Part shown: one piece after another, positions 52,743 through 61,444 of the stretch | Numbering within the stretch: the stretch's first letter is position 1 | Layout: each line of letters starts with the position of its first letter | From: Rhodococcus opacus | GTDB taxonomy: Bacteria; Actinomycetota; Actinomycetes; Mycobacteriales; Mycobacteriaceae | Assembly (NCBI RefSeq): GCF_012396235.1 | Contig: NZ_JAAXPA010000005.1 | Span: 1-64,000 of the forward strand | Length of the DNA stretch: 64,000 nt | Direction of reading: 5' to 3' | Program-made: the position numbers and the translations under genes | The notes under the pieces: model-generated | Told to the model about the DNA's origin: nothing | The model's database searches: none | The model's input: only the letters and a program-made list of their open reading frames with translations

Positions 52743-54095
52743 ATGAACGTATCCGCCGTCACGCACGACAGCCCGACGACCGCGACACCCACCGAGGTCG
52801 CGAAGACGCCGAAGAAGGCGGCGCTCGCGTCGTTCCTCGGAAGTGCGCTCGAGTACTACGACTTCTTCATCTACGGATCCGCCGCCGCCCTCGTCTTCGG
52901 GCACACGTTCTTCCCGGCCGGCAACGACGCGATCGGCACGGTCGCCGCGCTCGCAACGTTCGGAGTCGGCTACGTGGCCCGGCCCGTCGGCGGAATCGTG
53001 CTGGGTCACTTCGGAGACAAGCTGGGCCGCAAGAAGATTCTGCTGCTGACGCTGCTCATCATGGGTCTGTCCAGTTTGGCGATCGGGTTCCTGCCCACGT
53101 ACGAGCAGATCGGCATCGCCGCCCCGATTCTCCTCGTGCTGTGCCGCCTCGCGCAGGGATTCTCCGCGGGCGGTGAGGCCGCCGGAGCCAGCACTCTCAC
53201 GCTCGAGCACTCACCGGAGGGGCGGCGGGCGTTCTTCACCAGCTTCACCATGACGGGATATGCCGCGGGGATGGTCCTCGCGACCCTCGTGTTCATCCCC
53301 GTCGCCGCGCTGCCGAAAGACCAACTCGACAGCTGGGGTTGGCGAATCCCGTTCTGGTGCAGCGCCGTGATGCTCGTGGTCGCCTACTTCGTGCGCACCA
53401 AGCTCGACGAGACCCCGGTGTTCGAGAAGTCGCGTGAGCATGCGGAAGTGCAGAAGCTGCCCGTCGTCACCGTCGTGACCACCCAGTGGCGGGACGTGCT
53501 GCGGATCGCGCTGTGCTCGCTGTTCGCGGTCGGGCAGACGGTGTTCACGGTCTTCGGGCTCGCCTACGCCACCGGACCCGACGTCGGCATCGACCGCACC
53601 ACGATGCTGTGGGCGTCGTCGGTGTCGATCGCGGGCTCCATCGTCGCGATCCCGCTGCTCGCCAAGCTGTCGGACCGCGTCGGACGCCGCCCCGTCTGGA
53701 TCACCGGTGCCCTCGGGTGCGCCGTGACGATCTTCGGGTACTTCTGGGCCATCTCGGTCGGCTCCATTCCGCTGATCTTCGTCGCCGCACTGCTCACGAT
53801 GACGCTGTTCTACTCGATGGTGAACGGCCTGTGGCCCAGCTTCTTCACCGAGATGTTCGCGGCGCCCGTGCGCTACTCCGGTTTCGCGGTCGGTACGCAG
53901 ATCGGCTTCCTCATCGCCGGCTTCGCCCCGGCGATCGGCTGGGCACTACTGGGCACCGGGGTGAACGCGTGGGTCCCCGTCGCGGTGTTCACTGCCCTCT
54001 GCATGCTGGTCTCGTCCGTCGCCGCCTTCACCGCCCGCGAGACGTACCGGGTGCCGCTGGCCGAACTCGGGCGTCCGTCGACCCCGCAGGAGTAG
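52743..54095 (+). CDS. MFS transporter, metabolite:H+ symporter (MHS) type
   Basis: The 450-residue protein has twelve helices with MHS marks: SALEYYDFFIYGSAAAL, RPVGGIVLGHFGDKLGRKK and CRLAQGFSAGGEAAGAS. It is a paralogue of the transporter at 22368. ATG 52743 follows GGAG by 5 nt; the frame extends to 52692. It precedes an IclR gene by 18 bp, which is followed by FAD dehydrogenase, YciI-like and SDR genes, so it probably imports the acid or steroid-like acid that these enzymes process. The substrate is not evident. Confidence 0.9.
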   Translation: MNVSAVTHDSPTTATPTEVAKTPKKAALASFLGSALEYYDFFIYGSAAALVFGHTFFPAGNDAIGTVAALATFGVGYVARPVGGIVLGHFGDKLGRKKILLLTLLIMGLSSLAIGFLPTYEQIGIAAPILLVLCRLAQGFSAGGEAAGASTLTLEHSPEGRRAFFTSFTMTGYAAGMVLATLVFIPVAALPKDQLDSWGWRIPFWCSAVMLVVAYFVRTKLDETPVFEKSREHAEVQKLPVVTVVTTQWRDVLRIALCSLFAVGQTVFTVFGLAYATGPDVGIDRTTMLWASSVSIAGSIVAIPLLAKLSDRVGRRPVWITGALGCAVTIFGYFWAISVGSIPLIFVAALLTMTLFYSMVNGLWPSFFTEMFAAPVRYSGFAVGTQIGFLIAGFAPAIGWALLGTGVNAWVPVAVFTALCMLVSSVAAFTARETYRVPLAELGRPSTPQE

Positions 54096-54113
54096 CCGGA
54101 GGACAATAGGGCG

Positions 54114-54875
54114 ATGTCACGGACACCGACAGGCGAATCGGTCACTGCCCGCGTCGTGAGGGTCTTGTCCTCCTTCGACGCGGACACACCGTCCCTGTCG
54201 GTGTCCGACATCGCGCGTCGGTCCGACCTCCCCGTAGCGACGGCGCACCGCATCGTGGGGGAACTCGTGAAGTACCGACTCCTCGAACGCAATGACACCC
54301 GCATCAGCATCGGCGTGCGGATGTGGGAACTGGGGTCCCGCGGCTCGCATACCCTGAGCCTGCGCGAAGCCGCGATGCCGTTCATGGAAGACGTGAACGC
54401 GGCGATCAAGCAACACACCCAGCTGGGCATCCTCGACGGCAACGAGGTGCTGTTCGTCGAACGGCTCTCCACGCGCGGGTCCGTCGTCAACGTCACCAAG
54501 ATCGCCGGGCGTCTGCCGGTGCATGCCTGCTCGTCCGGTCTGGTTCTGATGGCGAACGCCTCCCGCGACGTGCAGGACGAACTGCTGTCGCAGCCGCTCG
54601 AACGCTACACCGACGCCACGGTCACCGATCCCGAGCAGATGCGACGTCTTCTCGCCGAGGTCCGGCACCAGCACTTCGCGGTGGCTGCAGGTCTCATCAC
54701 ACCCGGAGCGACGGGAGTCGCTGTGCCCGTGCGGGACACCGACGGCGGGAGGGTGATCGCCGCCCTGTCCGTCGTCATACCGCACGATCAGGCCAACCCG
54801 CAGTCGGTGGTCGCGGCGCTGACGACGGCGTCGCGCGGCATCACCCGGGCGATGACGCGCGGATCGCGGCACTGA
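54114..54875 (+). CDS. IclR family transcriptional regulator
   Basis: The 253-residue regulator has an N-terminal winged helix (SLSVSDIARRSDLPVATAHRIVGELVKYRLLE) and an IclR effector domain (REAAMPFMEDVNAAIKQHTQLGILDG; AAGLITPGATGVAVPVRD). It is similar over its whole length to the IclR at 13088. It sits between the transporter and the FAD dehydrogenase, and identical 13-bp sites lie upstream of both of those genes. It is thus the local regulator, most likely released or activated by the imported acid or its first product. Confidence 0.91.
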   Translation: MSRTPTGESVTARVVRVLSSFDADTPSLSVSDIARRSDLPVATAHRIVGELVKYRLLERNDTRISIGVRMWELGSRGSHTLSLREAAMPFMEDVNAAIKQHTQLGILDGNEVLFVERLSTRGSVVNVTKIAGRLPVHACSSGLVLMANASRDVQDELLSQPLERYTDATVTDPEQMRRLLAEVRHQHFAVAAGLITPGATGVAVPVRDTDGGRVIAALSVVIPHDQANPQSVVAALTTASRGITRAMTRGSRH

Positions 54876-54886
54876 CAGAAACCCTT

Positions 54887-54899
54887 TCCATCCATTGGA
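54887..54899. promoter_or_regulatory. Probable IclR operator, copy 2 (TCCATCCATTGGA)
   Basis: This is the exact reverse complement of the 13-bp word at 52656. It lies 11 bp after the IclR stop and about 150 bp before the FAD dehydrogenase start. It contains the dyad TCCA-T-TGGA. Confidence 0.6.
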
Positions 54900-55047
54900 G
54901 TCGCACTGTGACTCGGGTCTCGGGTCGGTCAGAGTGGTTGTCACGAACACACTGCCACCGATCACGCATCGCGATCCGAAAGTCACTGCACACCAGCGCT
55001 TTCGCCGATTCCTGATCGAGTGCCGACTCTCCAGGGAAGGTCCAAGC

Positions 55048-56781
55048 ATGAGCTCGAAAACTGTTAAATGCGACCTGTTGGTCATCGGATCCGGGGCCGC
55101 AGGCATGGCCGCAGCACTCAAGGCGGCGAGCGAAGGGCACAGCGTCATCGTCGCAGAGAAGTCGCAGTGGCTCGGCGGCACCACCGCGATCTCGGGCGGC
55201 TGGGCATGGGTGCCGGGCAACAAGCAGGGCGTCGCGCAGGGTGACACCCGTCGGGAGATCGAAACCTACATCCGCGCACTCGCCAAGGACTGCTACAAGG
55301 CCGAGATGGTCGACACGTTCCTCGACGAGGTGCCCGAGGCCATCGACTGGCTCGAGCGTGACACCGACGTCGAATTCGTCTATCCGGAAATGGCTCCCGA
55401 CTACCAGATGGACGCGCCGGGCGCGAAGCCATCGGGACGCGCGATCTCGGGCAAGGTGGTCGACGCGCGCACCCTCGGTGAGAATCGGTTGCGGTTGCGC
55501 CCCTACCTCGACACCTACACCGTCTTCGGTTACATGCCCGAGGTCGGACCCGACATCGCCCAGTTCCTCCACGCCAATCAGTCGTGGAAATCGTTTGCCT
55601 ACGTGTCGAAGAAGCTCCTCGAGACGTGGGTCGAGACGGTGCTCTGCCGCCGATCGTTCGACCGGACCAACGGCAATTCGCTGATGGTGCGGATGGTATC
55701 GTCCGCCGCGAAGCTCGGCATCCGGATGTGGACCGAGACGCCCGTGACGAAGATTCTGCAGTCGGAGAACGGCGTCGTCACCGGGGCGGTACTCGGGGGA
55801 GTGCACGCGGGAACCGTGGAGGCGCGACTCGGCGTCGTCATCGCGGCCGGCGGTTACTCCTCGGATCCGGCGCTGCGAGCCGAGTACTGGGGTCATGACC
55901 CGCACGGCGACAACCACTTCACTCCCACGGTCGGACACGACGGCGACAACGTGCGCCTGGCCGCGCCGCTCGGCGGGCACGTCGACACCGACGTCCACGA
56001 GCCCGCCGCGTGGGCTCCCGTGACGGTGTTCACAGGCTTGCGCGGGCAACAGCGGATCTTCCCGCACCTGCGGGCATTCGGGCTCCCCGGGCTGATCGCC
56101 GTGAACCGCAAGGGCGAACGTTTTGCCAACGAGTCGAGCTCCTACCACGACTTCGGCATGGCGATGATTCAGGAGAACGCCGGCCAGGACGAGACGTTCG
56201 GCTACATCATCGCCGACGCGAAAGCCATGAAGAAGTACGGCATCGGCTACGCGAAGCCCTGGCCGATCCCGCAGGGCTATTTCAAGAAGACCGGTTTCCT
56301 CCACAAGGCCGACACGGTCGAGGAACTCGCCCGCGAGATCGGTGTCGACATCGCCGGGCTGAAGAAGACCCTGACCGAGTTCAACACGGGAGCCGCGAAG
56401 GGAGAGGACCCGAAGTTCAATCGCGGATCCAACTGGTTCCACCACTTCAAGGGCGACATGGAACACCAGCCCAACCCGAACCTCGAGCCGCTCGACAAGG
56501 GACCGTACTACGCCGCGAAGATCGAGATGGGTGACCTCGGAGCCTATTCCGGCCTGGCCGTCGACCGGCACAGCCAGGTCCTCGACGACGACAACCAGCC
56601 GATCCCCGGCCTGTTCGCCGCCGGCTCCGCGGCCGTCAGCATCTTCGGTGGCGGCTACCCCGGTTACGGCGCCAACATCGGGCCCGCCCTCGTCTTCGGA
56701 TACACGATCGGCAGGGACGCCGAGATCCTCGCGTCGCTGCGCACCGAATCCGTCGAGCCGACCGTCCTGGAAGAGGTCTGA
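55048..56781 (+). CDS. FAD-binding dehydrogenase (fumarate reductase / KstD-like flavoprotein)
   Basis: The 577-residue flavoprotein has the FAD motif GSGAAGMAAALKAA near residue 14, the SQWLGGTTAISGGWAW stretch of the fumarate reductase/3-ketosteroid dehydrogenase family, and a C-terminal FAD/active-site block GGGYPGYGANIGPALVFGY. Family members oxidise or reduce C-C single/double bonds next to a carbonyl. KstD-type catalytic tyrosines cannot be placed with certainty by eye. ATG 55048 follows GGGAAGG; the frame extends to 54895. It heads an operon with the YciI-like and SDR genes (1-bp gap and 4-bp overlap) under a probable IclR site. Confidence 0.87.
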   Translation: MSSKTVKCDLLVIGSGAAGMAAALKAASEGHSVIVAEKSQWLGGTTAISGGWAWVPGNKQGVAQGDTRREIETYIRALAKDCYKAEMVDTFLDEVPEAIDWLERDTDVEFVYPEMAPDYQMDAPGAKPSGRAISGKVVDARTLGENRLRLRPYLDTYTVFGYMPEVGPDIAQFLHANQSWKSFAYVSKKLLETWVETVLCRRSFDRTNGNSLMVRMVSSAAKLGIRMWTETPVTKILQSENGVVTGAVLGGVHAGTVEARLGVVIAAGGYSSDPALRAEYWGHDPHGDNHFTPTVGHDGDNVRLAAPLGGHVDTDVHEPAAWAPVTVFTGLRGQQRIFPHLRAFGLPGLIAVNRKGERFANESSSYHDFGMAMIQENAGQDETFGYIIADAKAMKKYGIGYAKPWPIPQGYFKKTGFLHKADTVEELAREIGVDIAGLKKTLTEFNTGAAKGEDPKFNRGSNWFHHFKGDMEHQPNPNLEPLDKGPYYAAKIEMGDLGAYSGLAVDRHSQVLDDDNQPIPGLFAAGSAAVSIFGGGYPGYGANIGPALVFGYTIGRDAEILASLRTESVEPTVLEEV

Positions 56782-56782
56782 C

Positions 56783-57091
56783 GTGCCGTTCTTCCTCGTC
56801 CGCTACGTATACACCGGCGACACGGCCGGCCGGGACGAGCACCGTCCCGAACACAAGAGCCACCTGCAGGCTGCCGCCGATCGCGGGCTGATCCTCGGGT
56901 CCGGACCGTTCGCGGCAGGAGAAGACTCCGGCGCGGCGATGATCTACGAGGCCGCGGGCAAGCAGGTCGTCGTCGACGTCGTCGAGGGCGACCCGTTCCG
57001 CACGCACGGATTCGTCGCGTCGTACGACATCACCGAGTGGATTCCGATGATCGGCCCGTGGGCCGTCGCAGCAGCGGGAGGTCGGTCATGA
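56783..57091 (+). CDS. YciI-like small protein
   Basis: The 102-residue protein has the YCII/ferredoxin-like form: PFFLVRYVYTGDTAGRDEHRPEHKSHLQAAADRGLILGSGPF, with the His/Asp pair of the family (RPEHKSHL) and GFVASYDITEW at the end. YciI proteins are small dimeric enzymes or accessory proteins of catabolic operons, some acting as dehydrochlorinases or muconolactone-isomerase-like lyases. GTG 56783 starts 1 bp after the dehydrogenase stop, and its stop overlaps the SDR start. Its reaction here is unknown. Confidence 0.82.
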   Translation: MPFFLVRYVYTGDTAGRDEHRPEHKSHLQAAADRGLILGSGPFAAGEDSGAAMIYEAAGKQVVVDVVEGDPFRTHGFVASYDITEWIPMIGPWAVAAAGGRS

Positions 57092-57840
57092 CGGGTCGAG
57101 TGGCAGGGAAGGTCGCCGTCGTCACGGGGGCGAACGGTGATCTGGGTGGCGCGACCGCGCGGATGCTCGCACGAGAGGGGGCGTTTGTTGCGGCCCTCGA
57201 CCTCAAAGTGCCGGATGCGCCGTGGGATTCGGCGACGATCACGTCGTTCGCGGTCGACGTCACCGACGAGGCCAGCGTCGCCGAGGCCGTTGCTGCAGTG
57301 GTGGATACCGTGGGTGTTCCCGACGTCCTGGTCAACTGCGCCGGCATCATCGGCAGGCCCGCGCCGTCGCACGAGGCGTCGGTCGCCGAGTTCGACCAGA
57401 TCTTCGACGTCAACGTCAAGGGTGTCTGGTTGACCACCAAGTACGTCGTGCCCCACATGATCGGTCGGAAGAAGGGCAGCATCGTGAACTTCTCGTCGAT
57501 CCACGGGTTGACGGGAGGCTCCAACGTCCCGCTGTACCACGCGTCGAAAGGTGCTGTGCGACTGCTCAGCAAGGCGGACGCCGTCACCTACGGGCCGCAC
57601 GGAATTCGCGTCAACTCGATCCACCCCGGGTCCATGCGGACGGCGATGAGTCAGCGGTCGGCCGTGGGCAGCGCGATCGGCCCAGAGGAGTACTACCGCC
57701 AGCTCGTCTCGGGCAACCCCCTCCCGCGGCAGGGGGAACCCGACGAGATCGCGTACGGGGTGCTCTACCTCGCCTCGGACGAGTCCGGCTTCACCACCGG
57801 CACTGAACTCGTCGTCGACGGTGGGTACACGGCGCACTGA
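57088..57840 (+). CDS. Short-chain dehydrogenase/reductase
   Basis: The 250-residue classical SDR has TGANGDLGGA for the cofactor, VNCAGIIG, and the catalytic Ser-Tyr-Lys in VNFSSIHGLTGGSNVPLYHASKGA; it ends with the usual GTELVVDGGYTAH. The start ATG 57088 overlaps the YciI-like stop by 4 bp. It is the last gene of the IclR-controlled operon and probably oxidises a hydroxyl made in the pathway. A long hairpin follows. Confidence 0.91.
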   Translation: MTGRVAGKVAVVTGANGDLGGATARMLAREGAFVAALDLKVPDAPWDSATITSFAVDVTDEASVAEAVAAVVDTVGVPDVLVNCAGIIGRPAPSHEASVAEFDQIFDVNVKGVWLTTKYVVPHMIGRKKGSIVNFSSIHGLTGGSNVPLYHASKGAVRLLSKADAVTYGPHGIRVNSIHPGSMRTAMSQRSAVGSAIGPEEYYRQLVSGNPLPRQGEPDEIAYGVLYLASDESGFTTGTELVVDGGYTAH

Positions 57841-57849
57841 TCTTTCGTG

Positions 57850-57902
57850 TCGCCCAATGTCGCATTGGTTCAGTCCGACTGCACCGGTGTGACATTGGGC
57901 GA
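57850..57902. terminator. Long hairpin between convergent genes
   Basis: The outer arms TCGCCCAATGTC (57850-57861) and GACATTGGGCGA (57891-57902) pair perfectly. The 29-nt interior holds a second stem CAG/CTG region (57871-57881). It separates the SDR from the convergent SRPBCC gene. Confidence 0.75.
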
Positions 57903-57907
57903 GGCCG

Positions 57908-58366
57908 TCAGCCGAAGTGCCGCACCAGACGGTGATGCCGGTGCGCGAAGAACGCGCCCAGGACGCGGGCGAGCACCGGCGTCAGCGGCACCAGCGGCAG
58001 CCTCGGCTCGAACGTGATCCGGTCGTGGACGCCGGTGCTCCCGTCGTCGAAGGGCCGCAGCGTGCGTTCGTGCTCCCACCGGCGCATGCTGAGCATTGTC
58101 GACTTCTCGTGGAACCGCCGACACGGTTCGAGTTCGGCGATGGTCAGATCGTCGTATTCGAACGGGACGAGCCCGAACAGCCGCAGCCACGCTCGCCCGA
58201 GCGGTTCGCCGATCGGGACCGAGTCGATGGTGATCGACTCCCGGCCCCGCGGGATGCTCATCGTCATCCACGGACGCATTTCGTCGTTGATCCCCTCCGG
58301 GTCGACGACCCTCGCCCACACCTGCCCGATCGGTGCGCCGACGACGGAGCTGCGTTCGATGATCAC
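57908..58366 (-). CDS. SRPBCC family protein
   Basis: The 152-residue protein has the START-like opening MIIERSSVVGAPIGQVWARVVDPEGINDEMRPW and the family's central strands with a final long helix (LARVLGAFFAHRHHRLVRHFG). It is distinct from the SRPBCC protein at 7236. A ligand-binding or cyclase role is expected, but no reaction can be named. It is monocistronic, convergent with the SDR and divergent from the monooxygenase cluster. Confidence 0.82.
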   Translation of the reverse strand: MIIERSSVVGAPIGQVWARVVDPEGINDEMRPWMTMSIPRGRESITIDSVPIGEPLGRAWLRLFGLVPFEYDDLTIAELEPCRRFHEKSTMLSMRRWEHERTLRPFDDGSTGVHDRITFEPRLPLVPLTPVLARVLGAFFAHRHHRLVRHFG

Positions 58367-58771
58367 CGTTCCATCTTCGTTCGATCACCTGAGGGCGCGC
58401 AACGGCTTCCTTTCCGTCTGCCGTCATCCGGACGACGCTAGGGGAACGAGGATTGTCAGCTGGGAAACTTCTTCGTTCAGCGCCGTGTTGTTCGCCTCCG
58501 GGAATGATCTGCGATCGCGTGGGTGGAGTCGACGAAAGAACATCGACACGTGATCACCGTTCGGCGCCTCGTGTGCCGATCGACGTCGGGTCGGGAAGCT
58601 AGCGTAGCTGCGGGCGAGCCGTGCCGCGGCGGGACGGCCTATGACCCCATCCTCGTCTACGTGTAGCGGCCCCAGGCGCGTTCGACTCTGTGCGATCGTA
58701 AGTAGTGCCCCCACGCGCTTGCTTCGCCCATGGTGGTGTCGACATCGTCGACGCACCGAGGAGCAGGGCAC
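58367..58771. other. 405-bp gap before the monooxygenase cluster
   Basis: No gene is supported, and short frames on both strands lack bias or family likeness. It must hold the promoter of the 58772 operon and that of the SRPBCC gene. I found no convincing dyad or sulfur-control (CymR/CysB-like) site by eye. Confidence 0.4.
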
Positions 58772-60004
58772 GTGAGCAGTTCAACGATCGAGGCCGTGAC
58801 CGACCGCGAACTGGAAGATCGGTTCCATCCGATCTTCGACCGGATCGCCGAGGGCGCGCTGGGCCGGGAACGGGATCGCCGGCTGCCTTTCGACGAGGTG
58901 GGTCTGCTTCGCGACGCCCGGTTCGGTGCCCTGCGCGTCCCGGTCGAGTTCGGTGGGTTCGGCGCGTCGGTCCGACAGCTGTTCGGTCTGCTGATCGATC
59001 TGGCCGCCGCGGAATCCAATCTGCCCCAGGCGCTTCGGGTGCACTGGAGCTTCGTCGAGGACCAGCGTCTCGCCGCCCCGACGGTCAACCGCGAGCGGTG
59101 GCTGCGCGCGGCGGCGGAGGGGACACTGATCGGCAACGCCATCACCGAACCCGGGGTGGGAGCCGCCGACCGGTACCAGACGACGCTGCGCCGCGGCGAC
59201 GACGGCACCTGGGTTCTGGACGGCGTGAAGTACTACAGCACGGGCAGTCTCTACGCCGATCACATCCTCGTCGCGGCCGACCGCGACGGCGAGCGGGTGT
59301 CGGTGCTGGTGGACGCCGACGCTCCGGGCGTAGCCCAGACCGACGACTGGGACGGTTTCGGACAGCGGCTCACTGCAAGCGGCACGACCACGTTCTCGGG
59401 TGTCGTGGTGCCCGAGGACCGGATCCTCGGGCCCGGATACGGCGCGCCCGGCCGCACCTATGCGACGTCCTACCTGCAACTCGTGCAATTGGCCGTCCTC
59501 GCCGGGATCGCCCGCCGTGCGGAAACGGACACGGCGGAATGGGTTCGTGCCCGTACCCGCACGTTCACCCACGCCGCCGCCGACCTGCCCCGGCACGACC
59601 CGCTCGTGCAGCAGGTGATCGGCAAGCTGTCCGCCGCCGCATACGGCGCCCGCGCGACCGTGCTCGCCGTCGCCGACGAACTCGACCGCCTGCTCGACGC
59701 CGGTGGTGAGGACCCTGAACTTCTGGACCGTGCCGAGGCCGCCGCGGCCCGCGCACAGTCCGTGGTGATCGGCCTCGTCCTCGACGCGACCGCGCAGGTG
59801 TTCGAGGTGGGGGGCGCGTCGATCACCTCGTCGGAACTCGGCCTCGACCGGCACTGGCGCAACGCACGCACGATTTCGGCCCACAACCCTCTGATCTACA
59901 AGCAGCAGTCGGTGGGGGCGTACGTTCTGAACGGTGATCCGCTGCCGTACGCCTGGAGCGCTGGGCAGCGGCAGAGCGTGCGCGACGCGGACGCGCCGGC
60001 ATGA
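58772..60004 (+). CDS. DszC/SfnB-like flavin-dependent monooxygenase (acyl-CoA dehydrogenase fold)
   Basis: The 410-residue protein has the acyl-CoA dehydrogenase fold: LRDARFGALRVPVEFGGFGAS, AITEPGVGAADRYQTTLRR, and a late ISAHNPLIYKQQSVGAYVLNGD. The end SAHNPLIYK and the lack of the acyl-CoA Glu pattern are typical of FMNH2-dependent monooxygenases such as DszC and SfnB, not of beta-oxidation enzymes. These use reduced flavin from a separate reductase to oxygenate sulfur compounds or indoles. GTG 58772 follows AGGAG. It overlaps the next gene by 4 bp, an LLM monooxygenase, which strengthens the two-component oxygenase reading. Confidence 0.82.
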   Translation: MSSSTIEAVTDRELEDRFHPIFDRIAEGALGRERDRRLPFDEVGLLRDARFGALRVPVEFGGFGASVRQLFGLLIDLAAAESNLPQALRVHWSFVEDQRLAAPTVNRERWLRAAAEGTLIGNAITEPGVGAADRYQTTLRRGDDGTWVLDGVKYYSTGSLYADHILVAADRDGERVSVLVDADAPGVAQTDDWDGFGQRLTASGTTTFSGVVVPEDRILGPGYGAPGRTYATSYLQLVQLAVLAGIARRAETDTAEWVRARTRTFTHAAADLPRHDPLVQQVIGKLSAAAYGARATVLAVADELDRLLDAGGEDPELLDRAEAAAARAQSVVIGLVLDATAQVFEVGGASITSSELGLDRHWRNARTISAHNPLIYKQQSVGAYVLNGDPLPYAWSAGQRQSVRDADAPA

Positions 60005-61416
60005 CCCGGCAGATCCGCTTCAACGCCTTCGACATGAATTGCGTCGCCCACCAGTCGCCGGGGCTGTGGCGGCACCCGGACGACCAGTCGCACCGCTACA
60101 CCGACCTCGGCTACTGGACTGACCTCGCCCGGCTCCTCGAACGCGGGCTGTTCGACGGACTGTTCATCGCCGACGTGCTCGGCACCTACGACGTCTACGG
60201 CGGAACCGACGAGGCCGCGCTGCGGCAGGGCGCCCAGATCCCGGTCGCGGACCCGTTGCTGCTCGTCTCGGCCATGGCAGCGGTCACCGAACACCTCGGG
60301 TTCGGCATCACCACGGGGACGGGATTCGAGCACCCGTATCCGTTCGCGCGCCGACTCTCCACCCTCGACCACCTCACCGGGGGACGGATCGGGTGGAACG
60401 TCGTGACGGGGTACCTGCCGTCCGCGGCCCGGAACTTCGGTGACGCCGACCAACTCGACCACGACACCCGGTACGACCACGCCGACGAGTACCTCGAGGT
60501 GCTCTACAAGCTGTGGGAAGGTTCGTGGGAGGACGACGCCGTCGTCCGCGACACCGAGCGCGGCGTGTACGTCGATCCGGAGAAGGTGCACCACATCGGC
60601 CACCGCGGAACGCATTTCACGGTCCCGGGCATCCACCTGTCGGAACCGTCGCCGCAGCGGTCGCCGGTGATCTACCAGGCGGGGGCGTCGCCGCGCGGTG
60701 TCCGGTTCGCCGCCGAGAACGCCGAGGCGATCTTCGTGGGGCCGCCGTCGAAGCGGGTGCTGAAGGACACCGTCGCACGGATCCGCCAGGCCCTCGTCGA
60801 CGCCGGCCGCGACCCCTATTCGGCGCGGATCTACGCGCTGTCCACCGTCATCACGGGCAGCACCGACGAGGCCGCGGCCGCGAAGCAGGAGGAGTACCGG
60901 CGATACGCGGACCTCGAGGGCGCACTGGTCTTCACGTCCGGCTGGATGGGGATCGACCTGTCGCGGTACGACCTCGACGACCCGATCGGAAACGTCGAGA
61001 GCAACGCCATCCAGTCGGCCGTCGCCGCATTCCAGGAGGCCGCGGACGACGGTCGCGAGTGGACGGTGCGCGATATCGCGGAGTGGGCGAGCATCGGCGG
61101 TCTCGGGCCGCGGTTCGTCGGCTCCGGCGAGACCGTCGCAACGCAGTTGCAGGAGTGGGTGGCCGACACCGACGTCGACGGGTTCAACCTGGCGTACGCG
61201 ATCACGCCGGGTTCGTTCGAGGACGTCGTCACCCACGTCGTGCCGGCGCTGCAGGCCCGGGGTGCCTACCCGACGGGCTACACCGACGGGACCCTGCGCC
61301 ACAAGCTGTTCGACAAGGGCGACCGGCTTCCCGCCGACCACCGGGGCGCGCGGTACCGCCTCGGCGGCGACCTCTCGACGCGGACCGACCGCTACCGCGC
61401 GTACACGAACACCTGA
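60001..61416 (+). CDS. NtaA/DszA-type FMN-dependent (LLM) monooxygenase
   Basis: The 471-residue luciferase-like monooxygenase matches DszA/NtaA: MAAVTEHLGFGITTGTGFEHPYPFARRLSTLDHLTGGRIGWNVVTGYLPSAARNFG, then DTRYDHADEYLEVLYKLWEGSW, QAGASPRGVRFAAENAEAIF and GPRFVGSGE. Length fits (about 450). DszA opens sulfones, NtaA cleaves nitrilotriacetate, and SnaA-like members act on other substrates, all needing FMNH2. ATG 60001 overlaps the DszC-like stop. It likely works on the product of that enzyme, with a shared reductase not encoded here. Confidence 0.88.
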   Translation: MTRQIRFNAFDMNCVAHQSPGLWRHPDDQSHRYTDLGYWTDLARLLERGLFDGLFIADVLGTYDVYGGTDEAALRQGAQIPVADPLLLVSAMAAVTEHLGFGITTGTGFEHPYPFARRLSTLDHLTGGRIGWNVVTGYLPSAARNFGDADQLDHDTRYDHADEYLEVLYKLWEGSWEDDAVVRDTERGVYVDPEKVHHIGHRGTHFTVPGIHLSEPSPQRSPVIYQAGASPRGVRFAAENAEAIFVGPPSKRVLKDTVARIRQALVDAGRDPYSARIYALSTVITGSTDEAAAAKQEEYRRYADLEGALVFTSGWMGIDLSRYDLDDPIGNVESNAIQSAVAAFQEAADDGREWTVRDIAEWASIGGLGPRFVGSGETVATQLQEWVADTDVDGFNLAYAITPGSFEDVVTHVVPALQARGAYPTGYTDGTLRHKLFDKGDRLPADHRGARYRLGGDLSTRTDRYRAYTNT

Positions 61417-61444
61417 ACGACCACCACAACCACCGGGAGGACCC

